Positions 9,453 to 17,627 of a stretch of DNA of 64,000 nucleotides are shown one piece after another. The stretch lies in the NCBI GenBank assembly GCA_037127315.1, contig JBBBDQ010000445.1, positions 772,501 to 836,500 of the forward strand. Direction: 5' to 3'. The notes beneath the pieces are model-generated. The model ran no database searches and had not been told where the DNA came from. It saw nothing but the letters and a program-made list of their open reading frames with translations. Positions within the stretch are counted from its first letter, which is position 1. Each line of letters begins with the position of its first letter. A program made the position numbers and the translations under genes. This DNA is from Ascarosepion bandense. Its lineage: Eukaryota; Mollusca; Cephalopoda; Sepiida; Sepiidae.

Positions 9453-10472
9453 AATTTAGATACGAAAATAACTTGTTCAAACAGAGAACCAAATACATAT
9501 TAGCAGATATGGAAAAAAAGAAGTGAATTAAGGTCTTACTTGATAGTTAACTTGGTTTCACATTGCGTCAGTGATGCGTCATGAACAGTAATAGAAACTA
9601 GTATGGAATAAACGTGCGATTGTTCTGATGAATTGGCACCAACTGGCTAGGTGTCTGTTGTCAATCGGGGGACGCATTTATTTCCCTTTGGCATGTGTAT
9701 GAATTATATCTGCACCAGGGATAGATAATTAAATTTTGTAAAGCTGCAAGGCATTTGGAAAACGAATATATCCATACCAGAGAACAATATCTTTGTTAAT
9801 TAAATTACTTTGTTAATAAAATAAATAAATAAACACGTTTTATTTATTTCTTTCATTTTTCCTAAGTTCTACTCGTTTGCAATGAAACGTTATCCACCTT
9901 AGACTGTTTTAATGGGAGGATGTTAAATTGATATAACGTGAGAGCAAGGCATTGAAAAAGTTATTCTCAGGTAGAATATTAAAGTGATTCAACAACTCCT
10001 TATTTAACGTCGATAGCAAACGGGCGACAACAAACACGCGATAAGCCATCATCAATATTTAACTGGAAGCCGGTTCATTATTTTTGTCTTATGAGGATAT
10101 GGATTTCTAATGAAAGTCGCTTTTCTCGAGTTGATGATAACTGATGCGGCAAGAAAACATGGTTAATGTTTGAGTTGATTGTCTCTTCGCCCGAGGATAG
10201 CTAAAGATAGTTATTGGCTTGTTAAGGAAGGATGTCTCATATATCCATAATGTTTACTTGTTTAGCCAGTACGGAGAACGAAAATAGAAAAAAACAAAAA
10301 CAAAAAAAAAAACAAGTTAAAAAAAAAAATAAAGACGAAATAAGCTAACCGGTTATCGCTCCTCTCTTATAAGGGCTCGATCGAGGAAAATAAACAGAAT
10401 TACGGTGCGCGTCTCAATAGTACATTAAGGAGAGGGTATGTTTTGTATGGAACGATTATATTGTATCAACAG
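9453..10472. other. Unassigned 1-kb stretch
   Basis: The longest piece in the left half without a recognised repeat. AT-rich, with no frame, no microsatellite longer than a few units, and an A-rich run at about 10280-10335. It may be genuine single-copy intergenic DNA. Confidence 0.4.
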
Positions 10473-11345
10473 TCAGTCAGTTAAGTGCCGTACGTGATAC
10501 ATGCTTTGGGCGATCATGTCTCTAAAGAGACATAACTGACTGGGCAGAAGATTATCCCGCAGTAGGTTGCCATTGCTTTTTGCGGTAGACTGGTTGCCGA
10601 CCAAGGCTATAGAACCCAATCTGTTTTATTATTTGACTCCTAGCTAGAGGGGGAAGAGATGTATTATATTATTAAGTAATAATTAGTGGGAGATCAGTTT
10701 ATTACTTCATAGCAATATAAAACTGATCCCCCACTTTATGCCTAGTAGAAGCCTTAATCATGTTTTCAACTATTATATTCAATCAGTCAGTCAAGTGCCA
10801 TATGTGATACAAGCTTGGGCGATCATGTCTCGCAAGAGACATGACTGACTGGGCAGAAGATTTTCCCGCAGTAGGTTGCCATTGCTTTCTGCGGTAGACT
10901 GGTTGCCGACCAAGGCTGTAGAACCCAATCTGTCCTGTTATTTGACTCATAACTAGAGGGAGGAAGAGATGTATTATATTATTAAGTAGTAATTACTGGG
11001 GGACCAGTTTATTACTTCATAACAATATGAAACTGATCCCCCACTTTATGGCTAGTAGAAGCCTTAATCATGTTTTCAACTATTATATTCAATCAGTCAG
11101 TCAAGTGCCATATGTGATACAAGCTTGGGCGATCATGTCTCGCAAGAGGGGATCAGTTTATTACTTCAAAACTTCAGCCTGTCTTGTTATTTAACTCATA
11201 ACTGGAGGGAAGTGACGAATTAGCACCTTTCCCATGAGTATTTGCGCGTAAGTGAATGCAAGGAATTCAACTGGAATTTGAACTCGGCATCCCCGATTTG
11301 TTGTTTCGAGTCGATATCCACTGCACCACAACGCACATTCTCTAT
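10473..11345 (-). mobile_element. SINE-A/hairpin composite in tandem, minus strand
   Basis: Reading left to right: SINE-A 3' half (10473-10640), hairpin insert (10680-10745), SINE-A 3' half again (10785-10950), hairpin again (10990-11045), a short SINE-A 3' end (11095-11150), then the SINE-A 5' part with the B-box-like region (11170-11345). The repeat period is about 313 bp. The hairpin pairs GTGGGAGATCAG with CTGATCCCCCAC in the first unit. This is a tandem duplication of the composite unit seen once at 6257-6570. Confidence 0.75.
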
Positions 11346-11404
11346 ATTGTATCAACAACAAGATCTTAAAATTCGATTTTACGAGTTTAAGCGTAATCTT
11401 AGAT

Positions 11405-11575
11405 TGGATCCTGCCGAACGACACATATTTTCGTAACAAAAATTTATCATAAAATAATCAGGCCGGTAGAAATAAATATACATACCGTTTGATTATAAAA
11501 CAGAATATCTACTTAAATACGTGTACCGATCAAAAATAATGTTCGAACAAATCATTTTATATAAATATTGATGAT
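11405..11575 (+). mobile_element. Family H repeat, copy lacking its tRNA-like arm
   Basis: The segment from ATCCTGCCGAACGACACAT to about TTCGAACAAATCATT matches 35918-36070. The other copy has an intact tRNA T-arm-like sequence directly upstream; here that arm is truncated after ATCCTGCC. Non-coding. Confidence 0.6.
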
Positions 11576-11790
11576 ATTATAAATATTATTATATATTTCT
11601 AACCTTCGTTTAAATTATTACTCACACGGTAACCAGTTAGGTCACAACAATATTCAAATTATTATTTACGTGAAAAATAATAAACATTCATAATTCGTTA
11701 TTAACAATAAAATAAATCTAAATATGTATAACACAATCAAATGAATAAGAAAAGAGAAAATAATTTAACGTTCATAACATTAATTTAAAA
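11576..11790. other. Unassigned AT-rich stretch
   Basis: Very AT-rich, no gene or recognised repeat. Confidence 0.4.
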
Positions 11791-11864
11791 CAGTGCTCAG
11801 TATAAAAATAGAGCAATGGATATTCATCATAAATTATTTCGTTAGAACATGTGCAAACTACAAA

Positions 11865-11922
11865 CTACTATAAAATTATATATTTTGTTTCGACATTGAA
11901 AGAACAATGTCTCATCAGGTAG
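11865..11922 (-). ncRNA. Hammerhead ribozyme-like fold (minus strand)
   Basis: On the minus strand: CTAC plus CTGATGA (complement of 11912-11922), stem II GACATT/AATGTC, GAAAC, and a stem III that is the 7-bp helix of the 7134 copy with one C-to-A mismatch. A is at the cleavage position, and GTAG completes stem I. The core is intact; the stem III mismatch next to the cleavage site is the main defect. Confidence 0.58.
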
Positions 11923-11964
11923 TTAACAATGATGGTAACATCATTGTTAGACCATCGTTATTAT

Positions 11965-12022
11965 CTACCTGATGAGACATTGTTCTTTAAATGTCGAAAC
12001 GAAATCTACAACTTTGTAGTAG
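11965..12022 (+). ncRNA. Hammerhead ribozyme-like fold (plus strand)
   Basis: Same structure as 7234-7291: CTAC/GTAG stem I (11965-11968 with 12019-12022), core 11969-11975, six-pair stem II (11976-11981 with 11990-11995), GAA 11996-11998, five-pair stem III, GUA cleavage triplet ending at A12018. Confidence 0.65.
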
Positions 12023-12057
12023 TTTTTATTTGCACAGGTTCTAACGCAATAATGATT

Positions 12058-12058
12058 A

Positions 12059-12120
<62 letters not shown>

Positions 12121-12164
12121 TAGCAGTATAGCCCGGCATTGCTCAGGTGTAATTATACCGATCT

Positions 12165-12206
<42 letters not shown>
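12058..12206. repeat. (AT)n, conserved piece, (CT)n
   Basis: Same arrangement as 7328-7455. The piece between starts ACTAGCAGTATAGCCCGGCA. Confidence 0.9.
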
Positions 12207-12211
<5 letters not shown>

Positions 12212-12224
12212 TTTATGATATATA

Positions 12225-12440
12225 TATATATATAAATTGTGTGTATTTTGGCAGCGTTTTTTCATTAATGCAGGTTTCATTGAATAATATAGACAAGTTT
12301 TGTCTATTAATTTTGTGTATGATCCGTTCATACCGTCTGATATACTTGATGGTGATATCGTTGAAAGACAACAAAAAATCACAGTAATTGTTGATTTTTT
12401 TATCGGGTCTAAGCTTTCGGCTCACATAAGCCATTATCAA
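12225..12440 (-). mobile_element. PLE-like dispersed repeat with GGCTTATGTGAGCC hairpin
   Basis: It shares GTTTCATTGAATAATATAG, GATCCGTTCATACCGTCTGA and the GGTCTAAGCTTTCGGCTCAC block with 14231-14395. On the minus strand the end reads TTTGATAATGGCTTATGTGAGCCGAAAGC, a relative of the hammerhead-like hairpin at 2196-2228 with the CUGANGA box already lost. Non-coding. Confidence 0.55.
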
Positions 12441-12584
12441 AGAATAAATATTAACACACAGTAAACATAGAACATTTAAGTTATTAACAATAAAGAGAAT
12501 TAAATTGAAAATATAAGTCCATCCCTACCGTGGCGGATGACCGAAGACCATATATATATATATATATATATACCAAATAAAATA
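12441..12584. other. Unassigned AT-rich stretch with (AT)n at 12552-12572
   Basis: No gene or recognised repeat apart from the short (AT)n tract. Confidence 0.5.
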
Positions 12585-13215
12585 GTGATAATCCACGTAT
12601 ACTGTCTTAATATGCATAGGAAAAACTACTAAAACGTTGTAAGTTTAAAATGTATTTTTTGACAGTATTTATTTATTTCTATTATTATATTTGATATTTC
12701 AGACCACCCTCGGCCTTTCATCAGAAACAAATGATTTTAAAATTTAAATTAGAAACGTTTTCGCGATGAGCGTTCGTCCGAGAGATTGTTTACATCACGT
12801 GACGCAGAAAGCGACATATTTTTTAAATATTTGTAAACGTAAATCTATCTTTAATAATACTTATAAATTTTGTTTTAGAGAAAAATATTTTAATTGTATC
12901 TAAAAAATGTTTAACTATTGAAATATTTATAAAGATTCAAAACACCTAAGTCCCCATTTAACCCTAGCCTGTGTGTATTTAATTTTAAAATCCAGTATTT
13001 TTCTTTCTTTCTTTCTGAAAGAAAAATACTGGATTTTAAAATTGATGTAAACAATCTCTCGGGCGAACGCTCTCGCGAAATACGTTTCTAATTTAAATTT
13101 TAAAATCATTTGTTTCTGATGAAAGGCCGAGGACGGTCTGAAATATCAAATATAATAATAGAAATAAATAAATACTGTCAAAAAAATACATTTTTAAACT
13201 TACAACTTTTTAGTA
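12585..13215. mobile_element. Fold-back element with long inverted arms
   Basis: The left arm (about 12640-12800) and right arm (about 13050-13205) are inverted copies of each other. Both contain GACAGTATTTATTTATTTC and ATTTCAGACCNNCCTCGG in the left-arm sense. The centre holds a second, nearly perfect inverted repeat (AATTTTAAAATCCAGTATTT at 12980-12999 and its complement at 13020-13039). In the right-arm sense the sequence CTGATGA, stem II AGGCC/GGTCT and GAAAT (13117-13143) has a hammerhead-like core without recognisable stems I and III. Related single arms are at 15385-15600 and 36144-36541. Confidence 0.7.
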
Positions 13216-13221
13216 GTTTTT

Positions 13222-13222
13222 G

Positions 13223-13273
<51 letters not shown>
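13222..13273. repeat. (AT)n microsatellite
   Basis: Uninterrupted (AT)n at the right edge of the fold-back element. Confidence 0.95.
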
Positions 13274-13276
<3 letters not shown>

Positions 13277-13394
13277 GAAATTCAATAGTTTACATTTGGA
13301 GAATAGCCATTTCTATGGGTTCTCAACAGCCTGCGTCATCAGCTCCCGTTCAGAGGTATAACATTATACCTCTTGTCGGTAGCTGATTAAACGG

Positions 13395-13720
13395 TTTTTT
13401 GAAATGGCTATTCTTCATCGTTTTTTTTTTCTTTGTTCAATATCGTTCTTTCTTTCATCTGTTCTTTCTTTGTTCAATTTTTTTCTTTCTTTCATTTCTT
13501 TCTTTCTTTGTCCAATTTCTTTCTTTCTCTGTCTGTCCTTGTCCATTTTGCTACCAAAGCATTTCGTTCTTGTTGGTCGCCAATCGAACATATTCCTTCA
13601 ACTTTGTCACCCTTTCTTTTTTTTCTTTTCGCTTTCTGCTGCTTCTTCTCTCTTTTCCCTAACACCCCTTTTATAACCTCCTCTACATCTTTTTTCTTAC
13701 TGTTCGATTGACGCTGCCTA
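13395..13720. repeat. Pyrimidine-rich CTTT-type degenerate repeat
   Basis: Dominated by TTTCTTTC and TTCTTTGTTCAAT units. Three overlapping plus-strand frames are Phe/Ser/Leu-rich translations of this composition and not genes. Confidence 0.8.
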
Positions 13721-13990
13721 ACAATTAGACGTGGAGCTGCGAGGAAAAGCCGGTGCTGTCCTCAACTTCATCAACAATAAACATCTTCAACATTCCTAAT
13801 TATGTCAAAGCGTAACCAATGCATAACTAATTTGCATCTGTAAGTCGTTCGGAAACTGGTGATCTTAATCAGTTCAGATAGGTAGATAGGTAGATTGATA
13901 GATAACAGTGTTCATCATCTAATTTCGTATTTATTGAACTTATTCATCGGTTATTACAATGAACCAATGATGAAATTAACGAATCTATTG

Positions 13991-13997
<7 letters not shown>
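13721..13997. other. Unassigned stretch
   Basis: No gene or repeat recognised apart from GATA-like pieces near 13880. Confidence 0.4.
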
Positions 13998-14027
<30 letters not shown>

Positions 14028-14178
14028 AGAGGGCCCGTGACGTCAAAAATGACGACAAAATATTTATATTTAAATGCCGTCTAAAATGACGGCAACATAT
14101 TTCCTGATGTACTCTTGAGTATCTTACATTAAGGCATAGGAAAAAAAAAATAACAATGCAAATCCCTGAGCGTGACAG

Positions 14179-14230
<52 letters not shown>
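13998..14230. repeat. Two (AT)n tracts flanking a short unique piece
   Basis: (AT)n at about 13998-14024 and 14182-14230. The piece between carries GCGAGAGGGCCCGTGACGTC and is unassigned. Confidence 0.85.
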
Positions 14231-14235
<5 letters not shown>

Positions 14236-14455
14236 GCAGGTTTCATTGAATAGTATAGACAAGTTTTGTTTATTAATTTTGTGTAGGATCCGTTCATACC
14301 GTCTGATATACTTGATGGTGATGTCGTTGAAAGACAACAAAAAATCACAGTATTTGTTGAATTTTTTATCGGGTCTAAGCTTTCGGCTCACATTTTTTCA
14401 TTAATGCAGGTTTCAATGAAACCTGCATTAATGAAAAAATGCTGCCAAAATACAC

Positions 14456-14456
<1 letters not shown>
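14231..14456 (-). mobile_element. PLE-like repeat (second copy) ending in a perfect-arm palindrome
   Basis: 14231-14395 matches 12258-12430. Instead of continuing, it runs into TTTTTTCATTAATGCAGG (about 14394) followed at once by its own complement CCTGCATTAATGAAAAAA, a hairpin with about 23-bp arms and almost no loop. The inverted arm goes on to GCTGCCAAAATACACACAAT, which in the other copy (12232-12270) lies on the opposite strand. The end of the element has therefore been duplicated in inverted orientation. Confidence 0.65.

Positions 14457-14459
<3 letters not shown>

Positions 14460-14502
<43 letters not shown>
14460..14502. repeat. (AT)n microsatellite
   Basis: Uninterrupted (AT)n joining the palindromic end to the next PLE-like piece. 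Confidence 0.95.
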
Positions 14503-14506
<4 letters not shown>

Positions 14507-14850
14507 CCAGGTGAAGAGGACTCAAGGTTTTTTTTTAATTTGAGTGCTCTGGCATGTATTTTATTATGAAAAGTGATCAATATAATGAGTATTATACAGC
14601 TGAAGAAAAGAGAAAAAGTTGGTTAGTAAGTATTCTTTGGGGCCAAATCCCAAAATGATTATTCACTCTGATTAGCCAAAAGAAGCCCACAGGTAAATTT
14701 TATATCTTCCTACATACATACACAGCAAACCAAAGTTTTTGTCATTTAAATGTAAATCATCTGCACAACTAACATCAACATTACCTGATGATGAGAATCT
14801 ATCTCGAAACATAGAAATTTCCGTGTCGCAATGTACAATTAATTCATAAT
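14503..14850 (+). mobile_element. PLE-like terminal repeat pieces carrying a hammerhead
   Basis: 14503-14530 (TTCCAGGTGAAGAGGACTCA) is the complement of 51278-51296, while 14690-14850 matches 51029-51190 in the same orientation (AATTTTATATCTTCC, CAAACCAAAG, AATCATCTGCACAAC, then the hammerhead). The two parts are thus rearranged relative to the copy near 51.2 kb. No coding frame. Confidence 0.65.
14778..14834 (+). ncRNA. Hammerhead ribozyme-like fold, GUC type
   Basis: Stem I pairs ACATTAC (14778-14784) with GCAATGT (14828-14834) at six of seven positions. Core CTGATGA is 14785-14791. An extra T follows, then stem II GAGA/TCTC (14793-14796 with 14802-14805). GAA is 14806-14808. Stem III is ACA/TGT (14809-14811 with 14824-14826) with a 12-nt loop. 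C14827 gives the preferred GUC triplet. The extra base before stem II and the single stem I mismatch suggest a weakened ribozyme. Confidence 0.68.
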
Positions 14851-14900
14851 TATATATATATATATATATATGCAAAATAGTATTTATTATAATAGAGAGG

Positions 14901-14960
<60 letters not shown>
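14851..14960. repeat. Two (AT)n tracts
   Basis: (AT)n at 14851-14870 and about 14902-14959 around AGAGAGGTT. Confidence 0.95.
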
Positions 14961-15150
14961 TCACACATGCATCTTCTCTCTCATGTTCCTTTCTTCGTCC
15001 ACTCCACTCTCAACAGAGTATTCTCATCCTTCTCTTACCCACTTCCTGACACTTCCTATATCCTGTCACTCTTTCTCATAACTTTCCGCCTATGTAACCC
15101 CCTGCACAACAGTGGCAGTAAAATGCTTTGCTTGGGTCCATATGATTATA

Positions 15151-15184
<34 letters not shown>

Positions 15185-15338
15185 TATAAACATGCTCGAC
15201 GACATAATTATTGCCAAAAAATGAAATAATGATACACTATTAAATACAAAAGACCCGGCAAGAGCTTTCATAACTGTTAATAAAGCTTAATAACTACCTC
15301 GCTAATGTCTCTCTCCGTCTCCTTAAGCGTGACAGAAG
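14961..15338. other. Unassigned stretch with (AT)n at 15152-15181
   Basis: Pyrimidine-rich from 14961 to about 15110, then an (AT)n tract. No motif recognised in the 85-codon frame here. Confidence 0.45.
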
Positions 15339-15389
<51 letters not shown>

Positions 15390-15600
15390 AGTGATGATCC
15401 ACGTATACTGTCTTAATATGCATAGGAAAAACTGCTAAGTTTAAAAATGTATTTTTTGACAGTATTTGTTTATTTCTATTATTATATTTGATATTTCAGA
15501 CCGTCCACGATCCTTCATCAGAAACAAATGATTTTAAAATTTAAATTAGAAACGTATTTCGCCAGAGCGTTCGTGGAGAGAGATTGTTTACATCACGTGA
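15339..15600. mobile_element. (AT)n tract plus single arm of the fold-back family
   Basis: (AT)n to 15382, then GTGATGATCCACGTATACTG, CTTAATATGCATAGG, TTTTTTGACAGTATTTG and ATTTCAGACCGTCC, the same order as the left arm of 12585-13215 and the ends of 36144-36541. On the minus strand CTGATGAAGGATCGTGGACG precedes GTCTGAAAT, the decayed hammerhead-like core of this family. Confidence 0.65.
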
Positions 15601-15619
15601 CACAGAAAATTTATAGTTT

Positions 15620-15706
15620 GACATGTTTCGCCGATCACCCGGCGCCATAAAAAAAAAGCAAATAAATTCTGATGACGCTGGATTATCGGCGAAACATATT
15701 AATGTC
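15620..15706 (+). ncRNA. Hammerhead-like fold with an inverted partial partner
   Basis: The core CTGATGA is 15669-15675. An extra C follows, then stem II GCTGG/TCGGC (15677-15681 with 15686-15690, two G-U pairs, 4-nt loop). GAA is 15691-15693, stem III ACAT/ATGT (15694-15697 with 15702-15705), and C15706 gives GUC. Stem I is not found: the upstream AAATT does not pair. To the left (15619-15646), on the minus strand, lies the related GCCGGGTGATCGGCGAAACA then TGTC, lacking CTGATGA, so this was once an inverted pair. Confidence 0.5.
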
Positions 15707-15768
15707 CTCTGACGAGTAGATGGAGTGATTCCTCGAGGATCCCTCTACGAAACTCTGAAGTCGGAATG
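15704..15768 (+). ncRNA. Hammerhead-like fold with long stem II
   Basis: The core CTGACGA is 15709-15715, allowed because the fifth core base is variable. Stem II starts GTAGA/TCTAC (15716-15720 with 15744-15748) and can extend through GAT/ATC and CC/GG. GAA is 15749-15751. Stem III is ACT/AGT (15752-15754 with 15759-15761) with loop CTGA, and C15762 gives GUC. Stem I (upstream of 15709 with 15763-15768) has mostly wobble pairs and one mismatch, so it is weak. Confidence 0.5.
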
Positions 15769-15857
15769 CTGAGGATAACATCAATCAGATAAGTGACAAA
15801 CTTTTTGCTTGTATTAATTATTAATTTTATTTCTCTCTACCCGCTAAAAAAATGCTA

Positions 15858-15901
<44 letters not shown>
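15858..15901. repeat. (AT)n microsatellite
   Basis: Uninterrupted (AT)n preceding the PLE-like repeat. Confidence 0.95.
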
Positions 15902-15903
<2 letters not shown>

Positions 15904-15924
15904 CCTAAACATATACTGTTAAAT

Positions 15925-16485
15925 ATAAGAAACAATGAATACTGTTATGTTTAATCATGAGCCGTTCTAAACATCGTATTTTGGCTTTAATTTCAGGTGA
16001 AAATAAAGACAAAAATTCTTCAACATTTGGATAATTTTTTATTAAGTTGGTTCTAAGCTTTCGGCTCACATGAGCCATCTTCAGAGAGGTTACGAGGACG
16101 TTAACATAAAAACATCCACCATCAGCGACGATTTTATCTTGTGTTGACATAAAACTTTGCTAAGCAACGATAACAGTCACCAAAAATAGTAAACGCAGTT
16201 CGTAAATTTGTAATGCGGTTCTATGACGTCACACCGCATGAGAGCTCGAAATGTTAACAGAACCACATATTCAAATGCAATGTAATGTGCTATGACCAGA
16301 TTTAAACGTGATTTTATTAAGTGTGGATTGTTTGGATTCAATGTAGATGGCCTCTAATATCTGAAGGTTCTTTTTACTGTGTGTATGAGTGAGGGTTATG
16401 GTATTGTTGTCTGAAATCTGTCTGATATTACCTACATAGCTATGTTTTTTTAAGAAATGTTGTTTAATTGTACTCTGATACTCTG

Positions 16486-16517
<32 letters not shown>
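15925..16517 (-). mobile_element. PLE-like dispersed repeat, copy 2, ending in (AT)n
   Basis: Close relative of 2072-2620 with the same order of landmarks, including TTGGATAATTTTTTATTAAG and the minus-strand CTGAAGATGGCTCATGTGAG hairpin followed by CCGAAAGC (about 16058-16090). It diverges near ATTGTACTCTGA and passes into (AT)n at 16489-16517. Confidence 0.6.
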
Positions 16518-16518
<1 letters not shown>

Positions 16519-16536
16519 CGCTAAAATCTTCGACGC

Positions 16537-16665
16537 GGCGATAGCTAATAGGTAGATTTTCCGACTGATGTCAAATCGGTCGGTTTTCAATCCCAGCTTG
16601 AAGTAATCTGATGTCTAGTCGTACTGCATACAAATGACTATATATATGTGGATGACTAATATATT
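16537..16665 (+). mobile_element. SINE-B, copy 1 (ribozyme core deleted)
   Basis: tRNA-like head (ATAGCTAATAGGTAG, then TCGGTCGGTTTTCAATCCC) followed by GATGTCTAGTCGTACTG, where the next copies continue into CTGATGAG. Here the core and stem II are missing and the sequence resumes at ATGTGGATGACT. First of three head-to-tail copies. Confidence 0.6.
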
Positions 16666-16811
16666 ATGCTCTCTAGAAAAGAAAATTTTAAAAACAGTTT
16701 CCACTTCTGCGATATAAACGTTACTCTTCAGAAATGAATTGAGTTCTTTCGGTGGCTGGCGTGTGTATACACTGCTTATATACAACACATTCAAAGTTCC
16801 TTTTTCTGATT

Positions 16812-16945
16812 CAATGCGCCTATGGCTTAGGGGGTAGCGACTCCGACAGACGGTCGAGTTTCAATCCTGGCCAGAAGCAAGTGGATGTGTTTAGCTACAC
16901 TGATGAGCTGTGATACAGCGAATCAGGCTTGCATGTGGATGACTA
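16812..16945 (+). mobile_element. SINE-B, copy 2, with decayed hammerhead
   Basis: The A-box TGGCTTAGGGG (16823-16833) is a full match to the polymerase III A-box pattern; the B-box region is GAGTTTCAATCC. The hammerhead part: inner stem I CTACA/TGTGG (16895-16899 with 16934-16938), core CTGATGA 16900-16906, five-pair stem II GCTGT/ACAGC (16907-16911 with 16915-16919), then GAATC in place of GAAAC and a lost cleavage triplet. The structure is conserved but it is chemically dead. It is separated by about 13 bp from copy 3. Confidence 0.75.
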
Positions 16946-16956
16946 AAATCTACCGA

Positions 16957-17086
16957 ACGCCCATAGCCCAGAGGTAGAATCGACGACTGACGCCAATTCG
17001 GTCGGGTTCCAATCCTGGGTAAAAAGCAATCGGAGTCTAACCGTACTGATGAGCTGTGATATAGCGAAACCGATATGTCTGCGGAT

Positions 17087-17090
<4 letters not shown>
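16957..17090 (+). mobile_element. SINE-B, copy 3: tRNA-derived SINE with 3' hammerhead
   Basis: The tRNA-derived head starts at 16959 (GCCCATAGCCCAGAGG). The A box TAGCCCAGAGG is 16964-16974 and the B-box-like GGTTCCAATCC is 17005-17015. A short linker (GGGTAAAAAGCAATCGG) leads into the hammerhead at 17034-17090, and the element ends GATGACT followed by (AT)n. Total about 134 bp. The boxes imply an RNA polymerase III transcript that would carry the ribozyme at its 3' end. Related copies are at 16537, 16812 and 36785. Confidence 0.8.
17034..17090 (+). ncRNA. Type I hammerhead ribozyme, near-complete
   Basis: Outer stem I AGTC/GACT (17034-17037 with 17087-17090). Internal loop TAA opposite AT. 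Inner stem I CCGTA/TGCGG (17041-17045 with 17080-17084, one wobble). Core CTGATGA is 17046-17052. Stem II GCTG/TAGC (17053-17056 with 17062-17065) has a 5-nt loop. GAA is 17066-17068. Stem III is A-U and C-G only (17069-17070 with 17077-17078) with a 6-nt loop, and cleavage would follow C17079 in a GUC triplet. The stem I internal loop facing the stem II loop is the arrangement natural hammerheads use for tertiary contacts. The two-pair stem III is short but not unusual for type I hammerheads of retroelements. Confidence 0.8.

Positions 17091-17150
<60 letters not shown>
17091..17150. repeat. (AT)n then (GA)n
   Basis: The (AT)n starts directly at the SINE-B 3' end, followed by (AG)n to about 17150. 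Confidence 0.95.
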
Positions 17151-17624
17151 GGAATTTAAGCTCAGTCTGACACGTTATTACTTGGCGCTAGAGACAAAGT
17201 GTGTTGTGCCACTCGTCTTATTTGGATCATGTGCATGAACAACCTTGAACAACATCCAAAGTTCTGACCATCAGCTCTGTTAGAACACCTATAGTTTGCA
17301 ATGTTGGGAAATCCACCCTGCCACCATCATCGTCATGATCATCCCTGTCATCACTACCATCATTGTTTGTGTTGCCACCGAGTATGTTAAAACTGACGAG
17401 AACAGACTGCCAAAGATGAACAAATAAACCATTGAATGTGGCGAAGCTATTTAAATTCTTTCCTTACATGACGTGATCAAAAATTTATATTTATTTAGTC
17501 AGAATAAAATCAATTCGACTGGTAAATATGGAACAACGATAGAAGCACATTAAATTGAGAGAAAAGACATTAAAAGCTTTTGCGGAGAAAATAGAACACG
17601 TGACAACTGCCAGAAAACACTGGC

Positions 17625-17627
<3 letters not shown>
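17151..17627. other. Unassigned stretch
   Basis: Mixed composition, no gene or recognised repeat. A short ACCATCATCGTCATGATCAT region is trinucleotide-like but not a microsatellite. Confidence 0.4.

Larger units (their letters stand above)
11842..12051. mobile_element. Palindromic hammerhead element
   Basis: Two arms of about 80 bp in inverted orientation (left arm starting CGTTAGAACATGTGCAAAC, right arm ending TTTGCACAGGTTCTAACG) around a spacer of about 46 bp. Each arm carries one hammerhead-like fold pointing away from the centre. The left flank (about 11790-11841, GTGCTCAGTATAAAAATAG) is shared, inverted, with the copy at 19021-19170. The same palindrome, less complete on the left, is at 7134-7316. 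Confidence 0.75.

Noticed and set aside
13117..13143. A complete hammerhead in the fold-back family
   Set aside because: Core boxes and stem II are present, but a stem III is only possible as a self-complementary ATAT and stem I could not be paired. I therefore list it as a core-like remnant only.
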